64,000 nt of DNA, from NCBI GenBank assembly GCA_945621435.1, contig CALZBR010000001.1:1-64000 (forward strand). Reading direction: 5' to 3'. The translations under genes were made by a program, and so were the position numbers. The DNA comes from an uncultured Lachnospiraceae bacterium (lineage in GTDB: Bacteria; Bacillota; Clostridia; Lachnospirales; Lachnospiraceae). A model generated the notes under the pieces. That model was not told where the DNA came from, ran no database searches, and saw nothing but the letters and a program-made list of their open reading frames with translations. This document shows positions 53,808 through 60,926 of this stretch, in pieces. The number at the start of each line of letters is the position of its first letter. Position 1 is the stretch's first letter.

Positions 53808-55142
53808 TTAACTGTTAATGAAGCTACAAATCGCACTCAAGATCTCTTCCGGGAAATCCTGTTGCGAATACAATACCGCCGGATCCGAAGTATCTATTTT
53901 GTAGCCAAAGTGGCTGCACTCGTCAAAGACAAGAATCGAAATGTTCTGCTCCTCTGACAGGTTATCCTTCCACAAAGCAACATCCTCTTCAAAGATTTGT
54001 CTGTCCGCCGTGCTGTTGATGATCAGGGTTGGCAAATTTATCTTTTTGATTGTTTCAATCGTAGAGAGTTCATTGTAGCTTGCCCAGTAATAATCCGGTG
54101 CGTTATAGAAATATAGACCTCTTGAACTCTCCTCTGTTATGGTTTTAACATATTCCGATATCTGAGCATAGTAATCAGAATTATCCGGATCGATTTCCGC
54201 ATATTGATCTTTTATGATATCAGCCAGGTGCCTTGCGGAGCCATGAAACAAAATCAGACCGCTCACTTCATTCTGTTCTGCAAGTACAGGGGCTATCTGA
54301 GTGCCCAGGCTATGCCCCAGAAGATAGATGTCCCCCGCACTATTATTGACCAGCCAGTCAAGGGCATTATCGTAATCCACAAAGTACTCTTCCTGTAAGC
54401 TTATTTGACCGGCTGCCTCATCTCGATATCTATTGGTCCTTTTTTCGATTCGTAAAGATCCGACACCCTGCTCCGCAAGTCCCAATGCAATATCCCTAAA
54501 GGGAGTAAGCAGTCCCACTGTTTCATTATAATCTGAAACACCGGAACCGGGAATCAGCAATACAGCAGCCCCCATATCGCTTGAGTGTGTATACACCGCA
54601 TTCAGTTCGTATCCATCACTGTTCAGTAAAAAGTAGGTTTCCACCACCCCATTGTCATATGTAATGTCAAAACTGTTTCTGAAACGGATATCTGAATTCA
54701 TCCCGACCAACAGCCCATCCTGAATGTAAATAACCATATGATTATCCACATTTTTATACTTCAATGTCACATTATACAGAGAAATCCCTTTTTGAACAGT
54801 GGAAGTCTCGTCCTCTATTCCCACGATTTCACCAAAGGTTGCCTTCAGATCAAGGAGCATCCTTTCAAATGCCTCTTCCGAGATAACTTTGACATCATCT
54901 GAGGCATATTGATAAATCTCAGAGACTTCATTCTTTATCAGCTTATCAAGAATAAATCTGTAAAGTTCATCGTTTGTTTTTGGTTTTTCTGCCTGTGTAG
55001 TGTCTTGTCCATCCTCAGGAGATGCTGTCTCCGAAGAGCCCGTATATAACTCTTCGGACGACTCATTGTTTTCCTTTCCGCATGCACAGACCAAGAAAAC
55101 AAAGCACATAATAATCACTAACTTTCTCGCTTTTCCCATCAT
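53808..55142 (-). CDS. lipoprotein with DUF3887-like and alpha/beta-hydrolase domains
   Basis: 444 residues, ATG 55142 (AAGGAGG 5 nt before). Signal peptide with lipobox VCACG (Cys ~20), a Ser/Glu/Thr-rich linker, a helical DUF3887-like region (~55-160: ELYRFILDKLIKNEV) and a hydrolase (~195-444) with nucleophile elbow GHSLGTQ (Ser ~278), an Asp in NSTADRQ and His in ECSHFGYK. It should sit on the outer membrane face and cleave an ester or amide. The linker plan (DUF3887 plus hydrolase) is recurrent in Clostridia. Confidence 0.82.
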   Translation of the reverse strand: MMGKARKLVIIMCFVFLVCACGKENNESSEELYTGSSETASPEDGQDTTQAEKPKTNDELYRFILDKLIKNEVSEIYQYASDDVKVISEEAFERMLLDLKATFGEIVGIEDETSTVQKGISLYNVTLKYKNVDNHMVIYIQDGLLVGMNSDIRFRNSFDITYDNGVVETYFLLNSDGYELNAVYTHSSDMGAAVLLIPGSGVSDYNETVGLLTPFRDIALGLAEQGVGSLRIEKRTNRYRDEAAGQISLQEEYFVDYDNALDWLVNNSAGDIYLLGHSLGTQIAPVLAEQNEVSGLILFHGSARHLADIIKDQYAEIDPDNSDYYAQISEYVKTITEESSRGLYFYNAPDYYWASYNELSTIETIKKINLPTLIINSTADRQIFEEDVALWKDNLSEEQNISILVFDECSHFGYKIDTSDPAVLYSQQDFPEEILSAICSFINS

Positions 55143-55206
55143 AATATCCTCCTTAATCATAGCTAAAGAAATTGTTCAAAAAAATCAAAATTTTTCAAAA
55201 AAACAT

Positions 55207-55235
55207 TTGACTTTTGAGATGAAGAGTGTTAATAT
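55207..55235 (+). promoter_or_regulatory. promoter of tRNA-Leu(AAG)
   Basis: TTGACT (55207-55212), 17-nt spacer, TAATAT (55230-55235), about 20 nt before the tRNA 5' end. Confidence 0.6.
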
Positions 55236-55255
55236 AATCCTTGCGCGGTGCGTAT

Positions 55256-55339
55256 GCGGAAGTGTCGGAACTGGCAGACGAGCAAGACTAAGGATCTTGT
55301 GGTAGCAATACCGTGTGGGTTCAAGTCCCATCTTCCGCA
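55256..55339 (+). tRNA. tRNA-Leu with anticodon AAG (A34)
   Basis: 84 nt. Acceptor GCGGAAG/CTTCCGC with discriminator A, anticodon arm CAAGA-CTAAGGA-TCTTG giving AAG at 34-36, long variable arm, T arm GTTCAAGTC. Adenosine at position 34 would need TadA deamination to inosine, rare for bacterial tRNA-Leu. CCA not encoded. Confidence 0.93.
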
Positions 55340-55349
55340 GTATTATTTA

Positions 55350-55386
55350 CCCGAAACCCTTGTAAGGTTTTCGGGATTTTTTATTT
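55350..55386 (+). terminator. terminator after tRNA-Leu(AAG)
   Basis: CCCGAAACCCTT / AAGGTTTTCGGG stem with a 2-nt loop, followed by ATTTTTTATTTTT. Confidence 0.85.
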
Positions 55387-55498
55387 TTCACAAAATATAC
55401 ATTGGAATTCATCTCGTGAGCCGTCAGGCGCACATATCCAAAATGGGATGTAATTTATTATAAAGCATTTGAAAGCACATTGAATCCCATAAAATTCT

Positions 55499-55527
55499 TT
55501 GACATATTCATTATATGGTACTAATAT
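55499..55527 (+). promoter_or_regulatory. strong promoter without a following ORF
   Basis: TTGACA (55499-55504), 17-nt spacer, TAATAT (55522-55527). It is followed by a hairpin terminator within 100 nt. Confidence 0.7.
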
Positions 55528-55533
55528 GATTAT

Positions 55534-55625
55534 AGAAAGGGAGCTACCGATAGACGGTTAGTCCAAGTAAATTTAGTAGACAAAAATTGCCGCTTCAGTT
55601 TACCGGACGTGGGCGGCTATTTTTG
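55534..55625 (+). ncRNA. candidate small RNA (~92 nt)
   Basis: Predicted start 55534; the 3' end is a hairpin AAAAATTGCCGC (55582-55593) / GCGGCTATTTTT (55613-55624), 11 of 12 bases paired with the U-rich arm doubling as terminator. No ribosome binding site plus ORF is evident in between. Its surroundings (55387-55708) are otherwise without genes. It might be a trans-acting RNA, an attenuated leader left from a mobile element, or a pairing RNA to the TA locus beyond. The family is not identified. Confidence 0.45.
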
Positions 55626-55673
55626 TGTCTTGTGGCTTCCGGTGGTAAGCCTAAGCCCGAAACAGGTCAGACA

Positions 55674-55708
55674 TAAAGGACATCAATGTTTTCACTAATG
55701 CCCTTTAT
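55674..55708 (-). terminator. hairpin downstream of dinJ-yafQ
   Basis: ATAAAGGACAT / ATGCCCTTTAT with one wobble pair lies immediately after the toxin stop. No strong T-run, so termination is only probable. Confidence 0.4.
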
Positions 55709-55984
55709 CTAAAATAAATCACTATGAGTTCCAGTTCTTGTTAAATATAAAAATAAATTTTCTCCATCAATTTCATAAATTAACAACCAATCAGGTGTAA
55801 TACGACATTCTCTTTTACCTGCATAATTTCCAGTCAAAAAATGGTCTTTATTCTTTTCAGGAAGTGTTTCACCGTTTGCTAATTTTTTAATAATTTCTGT
55901 TATTAAACTTAAATCGTACCCTCTTTTTTGTACACGTTTTAAGTCTTTTTGAAATTTATTGGTTGGCTTAATTATATATTTCAC
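55709..55984 (-). CDS. yafQ: RelE/YafQ-type mRNA interferase toxin
   Basis: 91 residues. KPTNKFQKDLKRVQKRGYDL at the start, LPEKNKDHFLTGNY-AGKRECRI in the middle and the C-terminal DWLLIYEI ... LYLTRTGTHSDLF fit YafQ; His 87 near the end and Arg/Lys in the middle are the usual catalytic residues. A ribosome-dependent endonuclease. It overlaps its antitoxin by 4 nt, so the two are made together. Confidence 0.9.
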   Translation of the reverse strand: MKYIIKPTNKFQKDLKRVQKRGYDLSLITEIIKKLANGETLPEKNKDHFLTGNYAGKRECRITPDWLLIYEIDGENLFLYLTRTGTHSDLF

Positions 55985-56259
55985 GATAATAAGTCCTCCA
56001 TCATTTTATCAACATCTGTATATGACTTTCCGATGGACGGATTTTTTTTCATTTCTTCAACTTCATTAAAAGCGGCAATCGTTTCTTCATTTGGAATCTC
56101 CCTAGATACATAAAACGGAATTCCTTGTTCTCTTACTGCTTGCTTTGCAGCCATTGTAAAAAATGTTGTCATATCTAATCCCAAATCGCTCATTAGTTCC
56201 TGTAATTGAGACTTTAAATTTTCATCAATTCTCATTGTTACATTTGTATTCGCCATAAA
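55981..56259 (-). CDS. dinJ: RelB/DinJ-type antitoxin
   Basis: 92 residues from ATG 56259 (AAGGAAGGAAG upstream; the longer frame to 56340 runs through its own promoter). Ribbon-helix-helix start NVTMRIDENLKSQLQELMSDLG, LDMTTFFTMAAKQAVREQGIP, and an acidic C-terminal toxin-binding segment. It should neutralise YafQ and repress its own promoter through the upstream palindrome. Confidence 0.9.
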   Translation of the reverse strand, partial: FMANTNVTMRIDENLKSQLQELMSDLGLDMTTFFTMAAKQAVREQGIPFYVSREIPNEETIAAFNEVEEMKKNPSIGKSYTDVDKMMEDLLS

Positions 56260-56281
56260 ATCACTTCCTTCCTTTGATATT

Positions 56282-56310
56282 ATTATATTCTCCCTTTTTG
56301 TAATTTTCAA
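56282..56310 (-). promoter_or_regulatory. promoter of dinJ-yafQ
   Basis: TTGAAA (56310-56305), 17-nt spacer, TATAAT (56287-56282), 23 nt before the ATG. Confidence 0.75.
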
Positions 56311-56312
56311 TA

Positions 56313-56328
56313 CATTGTTATAACAATG
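56313..56328. promoter_or_regulatory. 16-bp perfect palindrome, candidate DinJ operator
   Basis: CATTGTTATAACAATG lies 2 bp upstream of the -35 element of the dinJ-yafQ promoter, the expected place for an autoregulatory antitoxin site. Confidence 0.55.
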
Positions 56329-56392
56329 CACATAAAACAATCAATTCATGTCCCGTCGCATTCTCCGTCAACCATAATAAATCTGTCAAGGG

Positions 56393-56420
56393 CAAAAAGA
56401 AAACCGCCATTGTTGGCGGC
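56393..56420 (-). terminator. terminator of the relE-antitoxin pair
   Basis: On the minus strand CCGCCA-ACAA-TGGCGG followed by TTTTCTTTTT, 8 nt after the antitoxin stop. Confidence 0.75.
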
Positions 56421-56427
56421 TCTTTCG

Positions 56428-56619
56428 TTAATCCCAGTTGATAGCATTATGCGGAATTGTTCCGTTTTCTGCTATGCTTCTATTTGCTCTTGCTATTGCT
56501 TCTATTTCGTCCGGTAGCGGTGCATCTTCAGGAATAAACTTGATAACAACATTGTAAAGCGTTTCTATATCCTCTTCTGGTACTAATTCAATCAAACCCT
56601 TTAACATTTCCTTGCTCAT
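56428..56619 (-). CDS. putative antitoxin of the RelE pair (63 aa)
   Basis: 63 residues from ATG 56619 with AGGAGG 8 nt upstream. MSKEMLKGLIELVPEEDIETL and the C-terminal EAIARANRSIAENGTIPH form two helices without an evident DNA-binding fold. It follows the toxin gene, the reverse of the usual antitoxin-first order. Role inferred from the neighbour. Confidence 0.65.
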   Translation of the reverse strand: MSKEMLKGLIELVPEEDIETLYNVVIKFIPEDAPLPDEIEAIARANRSIAENGTIPHNAINWD

Positions 56620-56631
56620 CCTTTCCACCTC

Positions 56632-56871
56632 CTACAATCTTTTATATGCCTGCCCTCTCGGCAATACATCTTTTATTGTTATTATATCATTTTCAACGGA
56701 ATATAAAACTCTTAAATCTCCAACGCGCAAGCGGTAATCATTTTTATATCCTTGAAGTTTCTTGATGTCTCCATCCGGCAATTTTTCTATTGCGGCTTTA
56801 AGACGTTGCCTTGTTGTCTTATCTTGTGCTTGTATATGCTTTGCAGCTTCTTTCTCGTACTCTATCCGCAT
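56632..56871 (-). CDS. RelE/ParE-family toxin
   Basis: 79 residues from ATG 56871 (AGGAG 9 nt upstream). EKEAAKHIQAQDKTTRQRL, KKLQGYKNDYRLRVGDLRVLYSV are the RelE/YoeB core, with Arg in RVGDLRVLY and a C-terminal DVLPRGQAYKRL. A ribosome-dependent mRNA interferase in most family members. Promoter not identified; only 45 bases separate it from the thioesterase gene. Confidence 0.85.
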   Translation of the reverse strand: MRIEYEKEAAKHIQAQDKTTRQRLKAAIEKLPDGDIKKLQGYKNDYRLRVGDLRVLYSVENDIITIKDVLPRGQAYKRL

Positions 56872-56925
56872 CTTTTGCAACTCCTTTTTGCAAGAACGTA
56901 TGACTTTCGGAACGTTGCCCTCATA

Positions 56926-57435
56926 TCACAATTTCCCACAAAAAGGAAGCTCGCTCACCCCATCTTCTATCACGCCGACCATCTCCTCGTGGGAATCGCA
57001 ATCCGGTGCAATGACTCCGGGAGCCAGCTTGATATAGCTGATATCTGCTTCGGCCAGCAGATTCCCCTCGGTGTCAAAGATACCGGCTCTGGTGACTATG
57101 AATTTACCGGTTTCGCGTACCACCTTGCCACAGCCGAACAAATCGGTGTCATAGGGTACCGGTTTACGGTATTTTACTTCGATACTCATGGTTACCCCAA
57201 AGACGCTCTCATCTCCGTCTGACCATAGCGCTCGCAATCCAAGCTCATCCAGCATGGAGGCGATGATGCCGCCATGGACGCGTCCGGGGAAGCTCTGATA
57301 AAGCTCACTGAAACGGCAGGGTGTCACGACGCTTCCATCCTCCATGTTGTAAAACTGTGCACGCATACCGATAGGATTGTCCATACCGCATATAAAACAC
57401 ATCTTGCTGTTACTTTGTTTTCCTACTACTCTCAT
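56926..57435 (-). CDS. PaaI-type hotdog thioesterase
   Basis: 169 residues. N-terminal CFICGMDNPIG, then FPGRVHGGIIASMLDE, the hotdog helix with the active-site region, and TRAGIFDTEGNLLAEADISYI. It would hydrolyse an acyl-CoA thioester. ATG overlaps the pncB stop by 4 nt, so it shares its transcript. Confidence 0.87.
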   Translation of the reverse strand: MRVVGKQSNSKMCFICGMDNPIGMRAQFYNMEDGSVVTPCRFSELYQSFPGRVHGGIIASMLDELGLRALWSDGDESVFGVTMSIEVKYRKPVPYDTDLFGCGKVVRETGKFIVTRAGIFDTEGNLLAEADISYIKLAPGVIAPDCDSHEEMVGVIEDGVSELPFCGKL

Positions 57436-58892
57436 TGCTTTTCTCCAAAATCCCTGCTCTGATACAGCAGATTCATTTTCATCTCATACAGCTCCGGTGT
57501 CATGTCCACATAGTGTTCATGAGGATTTTCGAAACGAAGCTCCTCCTCCCAGATTTCATTTTCCAGCTGGTGCTTTACAAAATCCCGGATGTCGTTGATG
57601 TCAGGCTCCTCGTATACCAGCTCTCCCTCCCTGAAAATCTGCACCTGCAGGGGCTTTGCCTTGCAATTCTCAAAGAATCGGTTTTTCCAGGGCTTTTTGG
57701 TATCCACATAACGGAATTTTTCACTGCAATCCACCTGCTGCTCTGCTGTTGCAAGCAAATCAGCTACGGCTTTTCCTGCTTCATCATAGATACGGTACAC
57801 TTGTTTCAATCCGGGATTGGTAATCTTCTCCACATTCTCCGACACCTTGATACGGGGCTCAAACCTGCCGTTTTCTTCTACCGCTGCAATCTTGTATACT
57901 GCCCCGAAGACCGGCTCGGACTTGGCTGTAATCATACGCTCGCCAACACCGAAGCTGTCAATCTTCGCCTCCTGCCGGGTCAGCAGAGACTGAATGGTGT
58001 ACTCATCAAGGCTGTTGCTTACGATGATCTTGCAATCCTCCATTCCGGCGGCATCCAGCATTTTGCGCACCTTTTTGGAAAGATATGCCAGATCCCCGCT
58101 GTCCAGCCGGACACCCTTCACACGTTTTCCCATGGGAGTCAGTATTTCCTTCTGTACACGTATGGCATTGGGGACACCGGAATTTAAGACATCATAGGTA
58201 TCCACCAGGAATACCGCGGCATCCGGATAGGTCTCGGCGTATTTTTTGAATGCGGTATATTCATCCTTGTAGTACATGATAAAGCTGTGCGCCATGGTTC
58301 CCGACACGGGGATGCCAAACATTTTGCCGGCCAGCACCGTTGCCGTGGAATTCACGCCGCCGATATAGCAGGCTCTGGCTCCGTATACCGCAGAATCGTT
58401 ATTGTGGGCTCTTCTTGCACCGAAGTCAGACACTCCTCTGCCCTCTGCTGCCCGGACGATTCTCTGCGCCTTGGTGGCAATCAGGCTCTGGTGATTCACC
58501 TGAAGCAGCAGCTCCGTCTCAATCAGCTGTGCATCAATCAATGGCGCCACCACGGTAATCACAGGTTCATAGGGATAAATAACGGTTCCTTCGGGAAAAG
58601 CATAGAGGTCGCCACGAAAGCGGAACTCCGCAAGGTATTGTAAGAACTCCTCTCCAAACAGCTTCAGCCCGCGCAGATACGCAATATCCTCCGCCTCAAA
58701 ATGCAGATTCTTAATATAATCAATAATCTGACTGAGTCCCGCGAAAATGGCAAAGCCCCCCTGGTCCGGATTCTTGCGGTAAAATACATCAAACACGACC
58801 CTTTGATTTCTATCCACATCCCCATCTGAGAAGTATCCGTTTGCCATGGTCATTTCGTAGAAATCCATAATCAATCCGATATTCTGATTCAT
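57432..58892 (-). CDS. pncB: nicotinate phosphoribosyltransferase
   Basis: 486 residues, the usual length. DFYEMTMANGY near the start, FGARRAHN (~168) and VRLDSGDLAYLSKKVR (~275) are the PRPP- and base-binding motifs of the type II enzyme. It converts nicotinate and PRPP to NaMN for NAD salvage, hydrolysing ATP. It is followed by the thioesterase and preceded by mazG. Confidence 0.94.
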   Translation of the reverse strand: MNQNIGLIMDFYEMTMANGYFSDGDVDRNQRVVFDVFYRKNPDQGGFAIFAGLSQIIDYIKNLHFEAEDIAYLRGLKLFGEEFLQYLAEFRFRGDLYAFPEGTVIYPYEPVITVVAPLIDAQLIETELLLQVNHQSLIATKAQRIVRAAEGRGVSDFGARRAHNNDSAVYGARACYIGGVNSTATVLAGKMFGIPVSGTMAHSFIMYYKDEYTAFKKYAETYPDAAVFLVDTYDVLNSGVPNAIRVQKEILTPMGKRVKGVRLDSGDLAYLSKKVRKMLDAAGMEDCKIIVSNSLDEYTIQSLLTRQEAKIDSFGVGERMITAKSEPVFGAVYKIAAVEENGRFEPRIKVSENVEKITNPGLKQVYRIYDEAGKAVADLLATAEQQVDCSEKFRYVDTKKPWKNRFFENCKAKPLQVQIFREGELVYEEPDINDIRDFVKHQLENEIWEEELRFENPHEHYVDMTPELYEMKMNLLYQSRDFGEKQ

Positions 58893-58916
58893 ACTGTCTC
58901 CTTTCCGCCATTCTGC

Positions 58917-59351
58917 TTAACAGTCCTTTGCCTGTCGTTGTCTCTTCTCTTCCTGCTTCACGGCTCTCCACAGTGCCAATGCTTCCTCCTCTGTCTCCGG
59001 CATCCTGGCATCACCGAAGACGTGAGGATGTCTGCGGATCAGCTTCTCCGAAAGCATCTGCACTACATCCCTGAATTCAAAGGCTCCGCGTATCCTTGCC
59101 AGCTCGCAATGTGCCAGGACCTGAAGCAGGACATCTCCCAGCTCCTCGCAAAGGTTCTCGTCATCTTTATTGTCAATGGCCTGCAGAACCTCCTCCGCTT
59201 CATCCGTCAGACACTTTTTCAGACTCTCATGGGTCTGCTTCCTGTCCCAGGGACAGCCCTCCGACCCGTGCAAAATAGCTACAATCTCCCGCAACTCCTC
59301 CATATCATGAGGAGCATTCTCTAAATAAGTCTTCCCGTTATGTTCCCGCAT
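58917..59351 (-). CDS. mazG: MazG nucleotide pyrophosphohydrolase
   Basis: 144 residues. The all-alpha NTP-PPase motif: GCPWDRKQTHESLK, DEAEEVLQAI and CEELGDVLLQ give the E-x-x-E ... E-x-x-D magnesium-binding pattern. It hydrolyses NTPs to NMP and PPi. The single-domain form is shorter than the two-domain E. coli MazG. AAAGGA lies 7 nt before ATG. Confidence 0.92.
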   Translation of the reverse strand: MREHNGKTYLENAPHDMEELREIVAILHGSEGCPWDRKQTHESLKKCLTDEAEEVLQAIDNKDDENLCEELGDVLLQVLAHCELARIRGAFEFRDVVQMLSEKLIRRHPHVFGDARMPETEEEALALWRAVKQEEKRQRQAKDC

Positions 59352-59375
59352 TCTCAGTTCCTTTCCTTAGATAGC

Positions 59376-59410
59376 ACAAACGCTCCCGGAAGCCTGTACT
59401 CCCGGGAGCG
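59376..59410 (-). terminator. terminator after purC
   Basis: Minus strand CGCTCCCGG / CCGGGAGCG, 9-bp stem with a 12-nt loop, then TTTGTG, just after the purC stop at 59416. Confidence 0.75.
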
Positions 59411-59415
59411 CCATC

Positions 59416-60297
59416 TTACCTGCTCAGAGGCTTTCCTGTCAAAAGTTCATAACCCTGTAAATATTTCTGAATGGTCTTGTCCACAATATCCTGTGGAAGG
59501 GTCCAGTCATTGCCGGGATTCGCCTTCAGCCAGTCTCTTGCAAACTGCTTGTCAAAGGAAGGCTGTCCGTGTCCCGGCTCATAGCCCTCTGCAGGCCAGA
59601 AACGGGAGCTGTCGGGGGTCAGCATTTCGTCGCCCAGAACGATATTTCCCTGCTCATCCAGACCGAACTCGAACTTGGTATCAGCAATAATAATGCCCTT
59701 GGTCAATGCGTACTCTGCACATTTTTTATACAATGCAATGGTATAATCGCGAAGCTTCTCCGCATATTCCTGTCCCTTGCCGGGGAAACGCTTCTCCAGA
59801 TATTCCACGCTCTGCTCAAAGGAGATATTCTCGTCATGGTCACCGATCTCCGCCTTGGTGGAAGGGGTATAAATAGGCTCAGGCAGCTTGTCTGATTCCT
59901 TCAGTCCCTCGGGCAGCTTGATGCCGCAGACAGTTCCGTTCTCCTTGTAGCTTGCCCAGCCGCTGCCGGTAATATATCCTCTTACGATACACTCTACGGG
60001 AAGCATGTTGAGCTTCTTGCACATCATGCTGTTGCCGTTAAATCTATCCTGTCTGAAAAATTCAGGCATATCATTTACATCAACGGAAATCATATGATTG
60101 GGAACAATATCCTCCGTCATATCGAACCAGAACTTGGAAATCTGGGTGAGAACGGTTCCCTTCTTATCTACGATATTATTCAGAATCACATCAAAGCAAC
60201 TGATTCTGTCTGTGGCAACCATAATCAGGCTGTCTCCGTTGTCATAAATCTCACGTACTTTACCCTCTTTGATAGGCTTAAGTTCCTGAATACTCAT
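59416..60297 (-). CDS. purC: phosphoribosylaminoimidazole-succinocarboxamide synthase (long type)
   Basis: 293 residues from ATG 60297 with AAAGGAG 8 nt upstream. Motifs KEGKVREIYDNGDSLIMVATDRIS at the start, VRGYITGSGW (~95-104), IADTKFEFGLDEQG (~185-198), DEMLTPDSSRFW (~205). It makes SAICAR from CAIR and aspartate in purine synthesis. Length and sequence resemble the longer, yeast-like PurC rather than the ~235-residue type. Its own promoter lies upstream. Confidence 0.94.
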   Translation of the reverse strand: MSIQELKPIKEGKVREIYDNGDSLIMVATDRISCFDVILNNIVDKKGTVLTQISKFWFDMTEDIVPNHMISVDVNDMPEFFRQDRFNGNSMMCKKLNMLPVECIVRGYITGSGWASYKENGTVCGIKLPEGLKESDKLPEPIYTPSTKAEIGDHDENISFEQSVEYLEKRFPGKGQEYAEKLRDYTIALYKKCAEYALTKGIIIADTKFEFGLDEQGNIVLGDEMLTPDSSRFWPAEGYEPGHGQPSFDKQFARDWLKANPGNDWTLPQDIVDKTIQKYLQGYELLTGKPLSR

Positions 60298-60369
60298 CTC
60301 TTTTACTCCTTTATTCATATATTCCTTTCCGTATGCTCTGCCAAAACGGATTCGTCAGATTGTTACTAC

Positions 60370-60398
60370 ATTTTATTGTATTCAAATAAAAAAATCAA
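60370..60398 (-). promoter_or_regulatory. purC promoter
   Basis: TTGATT (60398-60393), 17-nt spacer, TAAAAT (60375-60370), ~70 nt before the purC ATG. It excludes the structured element at 60446-60570 from the purC transcript. Confidence 0.65.
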
Positions 60399-60445
60399 GT
60401 CTTTCTGAATAATTCGGGAAAAAGCGGACAGAATCAATATTGTCA

Positions 60446-60570
60446 GGGAACCCCCTCCTTTGACGAAACCAAGGATAAAATAATACTTACGCCGGTAACA
60501 CGGCGTTATCCTCCCCTTAGTAAAGGTTCCCGGGCAAAACAGTAGCTTTCGCCCGGGGACTTTTGTTTTG
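60446..60570 (+). ncRNA. riboswitch-like structured leader with overlapping terminator
   Basis: Plus-strand folding: P1 GGGAACC (60446-60452) with GGTTCCC (60525-60531); inside it a stem AGGATAA (60472-60478) / TTATCCT (60506-60512) capped by ACGCCG-GTAACA-CGGCGT, with an ~10-nt one-sided bulge. A terminator stem CCCGGGC (60529-60535) / GCCCGGG (60551-60557) followed by TTTTGTTTTG shares CCC with the 3' strand of P1, so the two exclude each other, as in a riboswitch expression platform. It matches no class I recognise. The controlled gene is the small membrane protein starting at 60667. Confidence 0.6.
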
Positions 60571-60666
60571 ACAGCCTTCCTTCCGGATGCTATGATAAAG
60601 AAAACATCAAAAGTAAAAGCGGTGCACAGCTTTCGTCACCGCGCACCGCAGAAAGGACATATGGTT

Positions 60667-60921
60667 ATGACTGATCAAAATAAGAAAACTACTTCCGGTT
60701 CCCGTATTAGCGTTAAACAGGTAATCGCCATCATCGGAATCATCCTGCTGGTGGCGCTCTATGTCTTAACCCTGGTCATGGCTTTTATAGACAAATCCGC
60801 TTCCGGTAAATTATTCCTGCTCTGCCTGTACTCCACGGTAGCCATCCCCATACTGCTCTGGATCTACATCTGGATCTACAACAAGGTGAAGGAGCAAAAG
60901 GAGCAGAGGGACCGGCAATAA
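60667..60921 (+). CDS. small two-helix membrane protein
   Basis: 84 residues from ATG 60667 (AAAGGA 9 nt upstream; an ATG two codons earlier is too near it). After a polar N-terminus, two hydrophobic helices (~17-38 and ~45-68) end in a charged tail KVKEQKEQRDRQ. No family recognised. Its position after the structured leader suggests ligand- or ion-responsive expression. The stretch 60298-60666 contains the purC promoter and this leader. Confidence 0.65.
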   Translation: MTDQNKKTTSGSRISVKQVIAIIGIILLVALYVLTLVMAFIDKSASGKLFLLCLYSTVAIPILLWIYIWIYNKVKEQKEQRDRQ

Positions 60922-60926
60922 GTCCC

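Noticed and set aside
60446..60570. Purine riboswitch controlling purC
   Set aside because: The purC promoter at 60370-60398 lies downstream of this element on the minus strand, the terminator U-run is on the plus strand, and the purine-aptamer core sequence is absent.
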